Positions 56,891 through 64,000 of a stretch of 64,000 nucleotides of DNA are shown piece by piece. The notes under the pieces were generated by a model. The model searched no databases. It had not been told where the DNA came from and saw only the letters and a program-made list of their open reading frames with translations. The stretch is taken from positions 31,050,948 through 31,114,947 of the forward strand of contig OX638370.1 in the NCBI GenBank assembly GCA_951812925.1. Reading direction: 5' to 3'. Position numbers and translations under genes: made by a program. Numbering within the stretch: position 1 is the stretch's first letter; every line of letters begins with the position of its first letter. The DNA is from Calliopum simillimum. Its lineage: Eukaryota; Arthropoda; Insecta; Diptera; Lauxaniidae.

Positions 56891-57549
56891 AAAAATGGTT
56901 GAGATTTCATTCAAAATGTTTTCGTATCAATTGAATTTTTATAATTGTTTTTCGTGGACTTTACTTTGAAGTTTTTAGAAAACCTGATGCTTCGTACCAT
57001 ACAATGAGTTCCAGTTCGTATACACTGTATTTCTAGATTCTTTTAAGCCTTCACTCTTATTGCTGAACCAACTTATCTACTGTTATATTTTTTGTTTATC
57101 TGCTAAAAGATTGAATTTCTTTAACTTTTATCAATTGACACTGCAGGTTGCCATAGCAGTAAAGGCGAATAAAACAGAAAAAACCAAATTGACTAAGAAA
57201 TTGTTAGCGAAAAAAAAACTTTCTTCATCGTAAGATTTCAATTTAAAATTGAAATAATTCTATAAGTCGAGTAAAGGAAAAAAAACTTTATATTGAGATC
57301 AAAAGATTGTCAGGTGGTATTCACGCTTTGGCAGTGAAAAGTAATTTTTGCGCTTACTTTACTTCACAACTACGCTCTTGGAGTTTTCTTTGAGCTTAAA
57401 GTTAGCAATGATTTCTTATTTTTTTTCTATTCCTTTTTATTTCTTTTGAACGCTATTTGAACCACAATTGAAAGCGTCGTTCATTTCGAATGGCGCTACA
57501 GGAAGACATTTTTTTCTTCATATTTTTTTTTTTTTTTTCATCAAATCTA
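56891..57549. other. Non-coding stretch
   Basis: AT-rich, no gene or element recognised. It ends in a T-rich tract (57525-57540) that could serve as a polypyrimidine tract. Confidence 0.45.
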
Positions 57550-57850
57550 AACTTTGAACCTACAGGTCGAAGAAACGTAAATAGTAAATAGCAGCGCGCA
57601 GCACTATCGCAACGTGCCGTGTGTTGATGGCTGCCTGCCGCACGTCGCTAACTGCCAACAGCACACGGTGGTAGAAGTGGAAGTAGCGTCGTTCGTTCAT
57701 TGCACTTGCAGCAAAAGCAATTGCTCTTGGCAACCCTAGCACACAGGGAAGTTCACAAATAAATAGAAAAAAAATAGAGCAACAAATGATTTTAAAAGAA
57801 AATGTAATGAACGGGAAAAAGAAAAGCAAAAAAAAAAGGAGCAACGGTAG
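57550..57850. other. GC-richer island, candidate 5'UTR exon or promoter
   Basis: GCAGCGCGCAGCACTATCGC and CTGCCTGCCGCACGTCGC stand out from the AT-rich surroundings. On the minus strand ACCT|GTAGGT (donor at 57563) would close an exon in the same direction as the Shank-like exon; on the plus strand a T-tract plus CTACAG could be an acceptor (57564). The 94-codon minus frame here is hydrophobic then basic, with no known domain. An untranslated first exon of the minus-strand gene is a plausible but unproven reading. Confidence 0.3.
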
Positions 57851-58150
57851 CGCTGCAGCGCAAACAAAAAGGAATTTTTAGGTAAAAAGGAAAATTTTAA
57901 TGAAATTTTCCAGTTCGCAAATTGAATATGGCAAAGCTTTTCGGAGATAAAAGTTGCTACTCCTGTTACATTGAATTTATTTCCTTTTGCGATGCAATGC
58001 AGAAGGTGTCATTCTGTAATCTGTCAGTTGCTCTTTACAAAATGTTTTATTTAAATTAAATTAATGAAGTTACAAATTTAATAATATGTGTATATTGTGG
58101 AATTTTCCTCCGCAGCTGTAAAATGAATCTATCTTCATTCATCTATTCAT
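57851..58150. other. Non-coding spacer
   Basis: No gene or repeat recognised. Confidence 0.45.
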
Positions 58151-58154
58151 CTTA

Positions 58155-58440
58155 CTAGTACGCAAGTACGATTTCTATGAAAATTGGTGAAAAGTTAGTA
58201 TTCGACACACATATTACTGTGGTAAAATGATTTTCCGAAATTCTGAAAATTTTCAAGATGGCGGCCATAGGAAGTCCGATCCAACCTTTGAATACTCCCA
58301 TATTTGAAAATTTATAGCTCCTCGGCTTTTTAACCGATTTTAATGAAATTTTCAGGGTTTCTGTAGAAAAGTATGAACTTTTGAAAAAAAAGAAAGAATA
58401 ATTACAATACAAAAAAAAAAAATTTATTTTTGGTCAAAAA
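58155..58440. mobile_element. Single foldback arm remnant
   Basis: TTTCAAGATGGCGGCCATAG and TTTATAGCTCCTCGGC phrases resemble foldback arms elsewhere (compare CGCCATATTGGAAAAATGGC at 39695). No inverted partner is visible, so this is a tentative remnant. Confidence 0.35.
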
Positions 58441-58679
58441 AAACCTTTTTCTTTTCCAAAGTTATTTCGGGGCTTGGAGCACCCCTTTTACTTTATTTTT
58501 TAAATATTTTTATTTCAAAGTAAATTTTATTGCAAATATTTTCCAGCCCTCAAAATTGTAGTATGTTTTACGGTTATCAAATTATGACTTTTTGAAGTTG
58601 TATAATGTTGAGTTTATCATGAGTCGTTTATGCGCTACCATATAGGGCTGCCACCGTCCGGACGGTTTTTTTTTTCAGT

Positions 58680-58915
58680 GAATCTTACTGAAATTTTTCA
58701 TAGAATTTTTTTGTGGAATATTTCAATCCATTATAACCAAGTTTTTCGATAAAGGGGTCAAAAAGACCCATAAAAACGAGATATAATGGGTTAAGATGTT
58801 CTAAAAAATTGTTCCTTGTTTGATTTCATGTTAACCTCCTAGAACATATTAACCCATTATATCCCGTTTTTATGGGTCTTTTTGACTCCTTTATCCAAAA
58901 AAACTTGTATTTGCA
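58680..58915. repeat. Inverted pair of repeat R2 cores
   Basis: CCATTATAACCAAGTTTTTC ... GAGATATAATGGGTTAA (58728-58794) is mirrored by TTAACCCATTATATCCCG ... AAAAACTTGTATTTG (58849-58910). Both contain GGGTC / GACCC inner pairing. The arms flank about 50 bp. Confidence 0.7.
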
Positions 58916-58929
58916 GTTCGAAAAAAAAA

Positions 58930-59148
58930 GACTAAGCGAAGTCGGACAAGAGGGCGTGGCAACTCCAATATGAGCAAAAGTTTCTAAATCTTTGCTGAAT
59001 GCGTTTTTTGAGATAATCCAACCAAATTTCACGCAGACACTAAGGAACAGTAAGCAAAAACTAGGTAAACTCAGAGAAGAGGGTGTGACACATCTCATAT
59101 GTTGGGTATATTATTTTTTGGCCAGGCCAAAGGTAACACCCTTACTAG
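58930..59148 (+). mobile_element. DINE-1/Helentron-like 3' fragment, copy 4
   Basis: GTCGGACAAGAGGGCGTGGC, a second AGAGAAGAGGGTGTGACAC repeat, the hairpin TTTTTGGCCAGGCCAAA and AACACCCTTACTAG before G. It is a 5'-truncated copy. Confidence 0.75.
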
Positions 59149-59185
59149 GTTTTTTTGCTATTTCCATTGTTCACAAATGAATTAA

Positions 59186-59493
59186 CCTATTCGAACCGGT
59201 TGCGACAATATATCCCAAAATTTTTTGAATAAATACATAACGTCACTTAAATTGAATGAATTAATAAAAATTAATGCAATATTTAGTAACCACTCTTTTT
59301 TCTTATAACCATTCCAAGGAAATTATATTCTAAAAATTCAAATCAAAAACATCTGTTAGGAATACAGACAGGAAGCGCCTCTGGCGGTGAAAATTTGAAT
59401 TTAGAGATGGTCAAACATTTTACTTATATTAAGTTTCTAAGGTTAACCTATCACAAATATTGTGTACCCACAGTTTTTTTCGGGTCGAAAGGG
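59186..59493. mobile_element. piggyBac-like MITE (copy 2)
   Basis: TTAA at 59182-59185 and 59494-59497 bound a 308-bp element with termini CCTATTCGAACCGG and (complement) CCCTTTCGACCCG. It is in reverse orientation relative to 4470-4794. No coding capacity. Confidence 0.8.
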
Positions 59494-59497
59494 TTAA

Positions 59498-60591
59498 ATA
59501 AGGAATATTCATGAAAACGAACAATTTTCTTCAATTCAAAGCTGTTTTGCACAACTGCCCAAAAACGCGTCTTTAGCGCCAACAAGCATTACTTCTCAAT
59601 TTTTTTGAATTTCAACCGAATCATTCAGCTAGAAGTAGTGTTTTGAGATGTACTAGCGTTTCTATATACTGAGATGTTAAAAAAAATTTAATTTCATGGG
59701 AAGATTTTTATCCTAGAAACCGACATTTCGCACAACTCCCCACTTCTCGCTACTAAACTCATATATAGGAATTAGATGAAAAGATAATGGCTGCTGGTTT
59801 ATGGAGTTAAAGATTTCAAACATCACTTCTAAATCCATCATCTTCTGTGATAAATCCTCGGTAAAATGACAACACTACCGAAATTACACATTCCTTTGCC
59901 AACTACAAGTCCATACACTTTCATTTCACACTCCCACACAGCTCAAACACCATTCACCCACCCACTATTAAATCATTCATTGTCTGTCGGGCTGTTTATT
60001 AAAAATTTTTACAGTATTTTTTTTTTTTTTTTGACGACGTTAAGGCAGCGTTATTTGAGCGGCCAAAGAAAAAAAGCCCCAAAATTTATTAAATACATTT
60101 ACGAGCCATTTGTCTGTTTGTCCATTATTATATTCTTTAGGTTTTAGCTTCCTTTTGGTATGCCGCACGTTAAGCTTTGAGATATCTTTTTTCCAATAGA
60201 GGTTTAACTTAACACCTTATATACTAGAGGGGAGTGATGCTGAGGGATGCGCAGCATAAGGCGGAAATTTCAAAATAAAATTTGTGCACACAGAGTTTGT
60301 TCAGCAAAAAAATTTCACACCAACACAGCGAATATAATAATGATTTCGTAATGCAAAGGATTTAATTTATAGGTTTCTGAGGATTACAATTTTCAGGGGT
60401 TAATTGAAAGCATTCAAAATTTATTTTGCCATGAAAATGTTGTGTAATTAAATATTAATTGCATAAGCATTGATTACGACGACGACGACGTACAATATAA
60501 ATTGCTGATATTTGTCTACAAGACAAAAGGATTACCAGCATGCAGACTTTGATGTTGTGAAGAAATTAAAAAAAAAAACAAAAAGAGTTTA
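59498..60591. other. Non-coding stretch
   Basis: No gene supported. A 93-codon plus-strand frame at 59866-60147 is Thr/Ser/Pro/His-rich and has no family I recognise. A CGACGACGACGACG run lies at 60478. Confidence 0.45.
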
Positions 60592-61165
60592 AGTTTTTCA
60601 TCGATGAAAATTCAATGAAACGTAGGAAATAATACCAAAACAAATTCAAAGCTAGAATATTTACTGAAGGAGTACACACTAAAAAATTATTGATAACTAT
60701 TCATACTTTTGATTCCCTTTAGTATAGACTTTGAACTTTTTTGGCATTAAATTCCGATTTTTTCCAAAAAAGTTTCAAATTTATTCCAAAAAAGTATGAA
60801 ATTTATTCCAAAATAGTTTGAAATTTTAAACTTTTTTGGTATTAAATTCCGATTTTTAGTTTTACATCAATGAAAATTTGATGAAACGTATAGAATAATA
60901 CCAAAATAAAGTCAAAGCTAGAATATTTACTGAAGAAGTACACTCTGAAAAAATGATAGTTTACTTTTCATACTTTTGATTCCCTTTAGTATTGATTTTG
61001 AACTTTTTTGGTATTAAATTCCGATTTTTTCCAAAAAAGTTAAAAATTTATTCCAAAAAAGTATGAAATTTATTTCAAAATAGTCTAAAATTAATATTTT
61101 TTTTGGCATTGTTTTATATAAATACTTTTTGGTTTTAAAATCAAATTAAAATTTTCACAGTGTAG
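60592..61165 (+). repeat. Tandem duplication of a host segment plus MITE-A (copies 5 and 6)
   Basis: Segment 60592-60857 (TCATCGATGAAAATTCAATG ... AAAGCTAGAATATTTACTGA, then a 3'-truncated MITE-A) is followed directly by 60858-61165 (same host words, then full MITE-A ending CACAGTGTA). The full copy at 60942-61162 is flanked by TA on both sides. The duplication therefore happened after MITE insertion. Confidence 0.82.
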
Positions 61166-61169
61166 GTGT

Positions 61170-61870
61170 AATTTTTGAAGTTCAAAGAAGTTGTACTTTC
61201 CGAAATAGAAATATTTCAATGTGGTACTGTTAGCACAACTAGTTTCAAAGTAAAATTATATTCAAAAATATAAGTTGCTTAGTTCTCGAAGTAGAGCAGT
61301 TGATTTCAAAGTAGAAAAAAAGTTTCTAGTATAAATACTATAGATTTCAAGTTGAAAGAAGTTCTCGAAATAGAAGTTCTAAGCTTTTCAAGTAAGTACA
61401 TATCAAAAGTCAAGTAGTTCTTGAAGTGGAAACATTTGTCCAATAAATATGCTCTTCGAGAAGTACTTCACGAATGTAATATTCGGAGATGAAGTATTTT
61501 GGAGTAGAAAACATGAAGTTCGCAAAGTGGTAGTTCTTTTCATGGTAAATAATTCTCGAAGTAGAACAAATTTTCAAAGTTGAAGTACTTTTAGAAATGT
61601 ATTTATCGTATGAAATTTTAGAGATGGAGTTTTTCAGTGTAAAAAACATGAAATTCCCAAAGTACTAGTACTTTTTGTAGTAAGAGTTATAGGTGTGGAA
61701 TAATTTCCCGAAACAGAAATAATTTTCCAAGTAGGAAGTATTCGTTCCCTAAATAGAAGTAATTCTAACATTAAAAGAAGGAAGTTCCCGAAGTCAAAGT
61801 TCTTCCTGCAGTAGTTTTCAGATTAAAAACCTAAATAAACTAAATTTATTTGTCGAAGTGAAAAAATTTC
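61170..61870. repeat. Degenerate simple-sequence array (AGTTCTCGAAGTAGAA words)
   Basis: Words such as AGTTCTCGAAGTAGA, TTTTCAAAGTTGAAGTA and AGTTCGCAAAGTGGTAGTTC recur every 20-45 bp across about 700 bp. Units are too diverged to give one period. It reads as an old minisatellite. Confidence 0.6.
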
Positions 61871-63120
61871 TTGATGATATTTCCATTTGAGCAGCAAGTT
61901 GATTACCTATCTCAAGAACTTTCTCATGAACATTTAAATCCTTTGTTAAAGTAGCTTATTATTGTAACAATTTCAGCATTACATCGCCTTAAGTAAGAAC
62001 TCAGCGTTGATTCTGCAAAATTACTGCAATTGTCTGTGTGTGCTGCTCGCAAATTTCTACTCTGGAAAATTCAATTCAAATTATCAACTGCTATTGAGTT
62101 CGAAGCATAAATACTCATTTGCTTTCATTAAATAATTTTTTAATTTTCTTTTTATTCTCATTCACGTGCGCTAATTACAGCGCTGCAGTGTTCATCACAA
62201 ACACAATCGTGTCATTAATCCAACTTCAAATCAACATCATATGTGACGTGACGTGACGTGCTGCGTGCTGCAGAGTCATCAGCAGCAGCAGCAAGAAGTG
62301 TTACCAACATTTTTCTAAAGTTTTTGTTCTTACGAGAATTTAGCACAATGATAAGATGAAATGGTGGCAATGCAGCAGAAAAAATATGATGGGGAAAAAC
62401 TAAAGAAAGTTTTTTGCAACGCGTGATGCTTTTCATCTTACAAAATGCAGCATTTTTTCTTCACAATGTAGCCAACTAATGAATGATTGTAGTAGGAAAT
62501 TAGCTGAAATTCTCTTCGCACAAAGAAGAAAATTCTATATTTCCAAATAGTTTTAGTGAAACACAAACTTAATATCTTTCAAATTAAAAAGAAAAGGGAA
62601 CTAAGACCATAAGAAATTATTAAAATTAATTTGCTTAGCTTTGAGTCAGGATGCATAATAAATTGTCTACTACCGCTATTGCTTTATAACTGACTTTCAG
62701 CACTTACTAGAGTAATGGTATCGTTCGCACTTATACCTTGGAAGATTCTTAGCATTTTATGCCTTATAAACTTTTTTCGTGAGATGCCTTGCTTTTGAGT
62801 TAAAAATGCGTTCTGAGTGTTTCCTTCAAAGATTTAAGTGAGCGACCTCCCAAAACAGCTTTTATTTTCAGAAGGTTATAACCTTTACTACGGTCGTTAC
62901 ATTTTTATGTTCTTGGCATCATTTGATAGGGAAAAATTTCTTCAAGAAAACTTGATGTGCAGATTGCTCTTGAAGGCTTTTAATTTCAAGATGTTGGCCT
63001 TTAAAAAAAGTGTACTGAAAAATCACTAAACTTGATTTAAAAATTCTTTTGATTTTAAAATCAGCGTAAATTTCTGAAGAGAATGTGATATTTCCCACGA
63101 AAATCCTAAAGAAAAAATAT
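61871..63120. other. Non-coding stretch with a TGACGTG cluster
   Basis: At 62242-62260 the words TGACGTG repeat three times in overlap (GTGACGTGACGTGACGTG), followed by CAGCAGCAGCAGCAAG (62280-62295). This is a possible bZIP/CREB-like cluster. No gene is supported. Confidence 0.45.
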
Positions 63121-63124
63121 TTTT

Positions 63125-63420
63125 ACATTTTTATCATTGAAACGCACCTTTGAATTTTTCCGATTAAACCATTACTTTCAGAGATACCATCCTTTGAAGG
63201 AAAGGTTTCGGAACTACATTTAAAAGACTAAACTAAATTTCTATGAAGTTGCAAAACTTTTACGTCGATGGATGTTATCTTGAAAAGTATTGATCAAAAG
63301 GAAAAAGTTCAAAGATGAGGCTTAAAAAGGAAGACTATGACTATCCGATGCTCTTGGTAACAGTCCTGGATATGGCCATTTCCTAAGTGACAAACGTGAC
63401 TGTCCCTACACATTTAAAGT
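63125..63420. mobile_element. Decayed foldback remnant
   Basis: CATTACTTTCAGAGATACCATC and GATGTTATCTTGAAAAGTATTGATC pair imperfectly, and both match the centre of 54605-55266 and 56310-56890. Outer ends cannot be placed. Confidence 0.5.
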
Positions 63421-63629
63421 GCAAAATAAGTGTTGAACGTGTCATCTTTTCCATTAATCGGGTAATGATTTGCATATTTTTAAGTTTTTTAGTAAGGTTG
63501 ATTTAAGCCCAATTCAGTTTGGGGAGGAAAAAAATATTCTACGCTGTTCTGGTGACAATTGTGATATTTGTTAAACTGACGACTGCAACATTTTATTATT
63601 CTTAAGTTTTAAGAGTTTCTTGCTTTTGA

Positions 63630-63850
63630 TGACCACTAGTGAAATTTTACGTAGAATATTTTTGCAGAACACTTTAACCCAATATAACCAAGTCTTTTTG
63701 AAAAAGGTGTCAAAAACATCATAAAACAGGATATAATGGGTTAACGTGTTCTAGGAAAATGTTCCTCGTATGATTTTATTATAATCTTGGGATGGAAAAA
63801 TTTATCCAAAATGTAGTTTTAGAATTTTACAGTATACATAGAATGAAATT
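63630..63850 (+). repeat. Interspersed repeat R2, copy near window end
   Basis: The TTAACCCAATATAACC ... GGATATAATGGGTTAA core (63674-63744) and flanks (GTAGAATATTTTTGCAGAAC; ATTTATCCAAAATGTAGTTT) match 52500-52720. Confidence 0.7.
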
Positions 63851-64000
63851 TCAAAAAAAACGTTACTTTTGAGCCAAAACTGACGAACGTGACCAACTTT
63901 AAATAGCTTTTAAGTTTATTTTTTGCAATAGATTTATTTTTTATTTTTGGTTTATTTACACTTAGTTTTTGAAACACTTGCTGCTTGGTTTGCACTTGAT
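63851..64000. other. Window end, non-coding
   Basis: AT-rich sequence with no feature I can support. Confidence 0.5.

Noticed and set aside
57560..57844. 94-codon minus-strand frame as a secreted or membrane protein
   Set aside because: Hydrophobic part is a poly-T/A artefact, and the GC-rich part fits an untranslated exon better.

Overview
This window looks like non-coding DNA from a higher fly (Diptera, Schizophora). The evidence is its strong AT bias, frequent CAA/TTG trinucleotide tracts, mariner and DD37E Tc1-like transposase relics, DINE-1/Helentron-like elements, and one fly-like protein-coding exon with proper splice sites. The species call is inference. There are no bacterial operons, no rRNA genes and no CRISPR array. 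No intact autonomous transposon and no LTR or LINE polymerase was recognised.

The only convincing host-gene sequence is on the minus strand at 17797-17197. This exon begins after a good splice acceptor, carries a 61-codon upstream ORF, and then codes for 57 residues ending exactly at an AAG|GTAAGT donor. The peptide resembles the N-terminal SPN/Ras-association-like segment of Shank (fly Prosap). If so, most of the window is intron and 5' region of one long neuronal scaffold gene. Two GC-richer islands (about 12.88-13.56 kb, with a CTCF-like site, and 57.55-57.85 kb) could be promoters or 5'UTR exons.

Nearly everything else is repeats. Tandem arrays: a 7-bp array (0.35-1.13 kb), a 39-bp array (11.1-12.0 kb), a 26-bp array (13.9-16.3 kb), a hexamer array (18.7-19.0 kb), a ~120-140-bp array (29.4-29.95 kb), a 48-bp array (42.1-43.3 kb) and a degenerate array (61.2-61.9 kb). 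DNA-transposon relics: two deleted mariners sharing one deletion breakpoint plus a 3' fragment, a broken DD37E element, another mariner-like transposase remnant, piggyBac-like TTAA MITEs, several other MITE families and four DINE-1/Helentron-like copies with a Helitron-type 3' hairpin and CTAG end.

The most striking content is a set of about ten long inverted-repeat (foldback) elements, 0.3 to 3.2 kb, covering roughly 11 kb or a sixth of the window. Several share CACAGG/CACAGTG termini, TTA or TAA target duplications and an internal phrase like CTGAATCCGAAT. They are often nested: a dimer inside a mariner, one inside a satellite array, and a three-layer palindrome at 52.9-56.1 kb. Transcribed as intron, each could fold into long double-stranded RNA. 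Arm divergence ranges from nearly identical to strongly decayed, suggesting repeated waves of activity. All family names rest on reading motifs by eye; no database search was possible.
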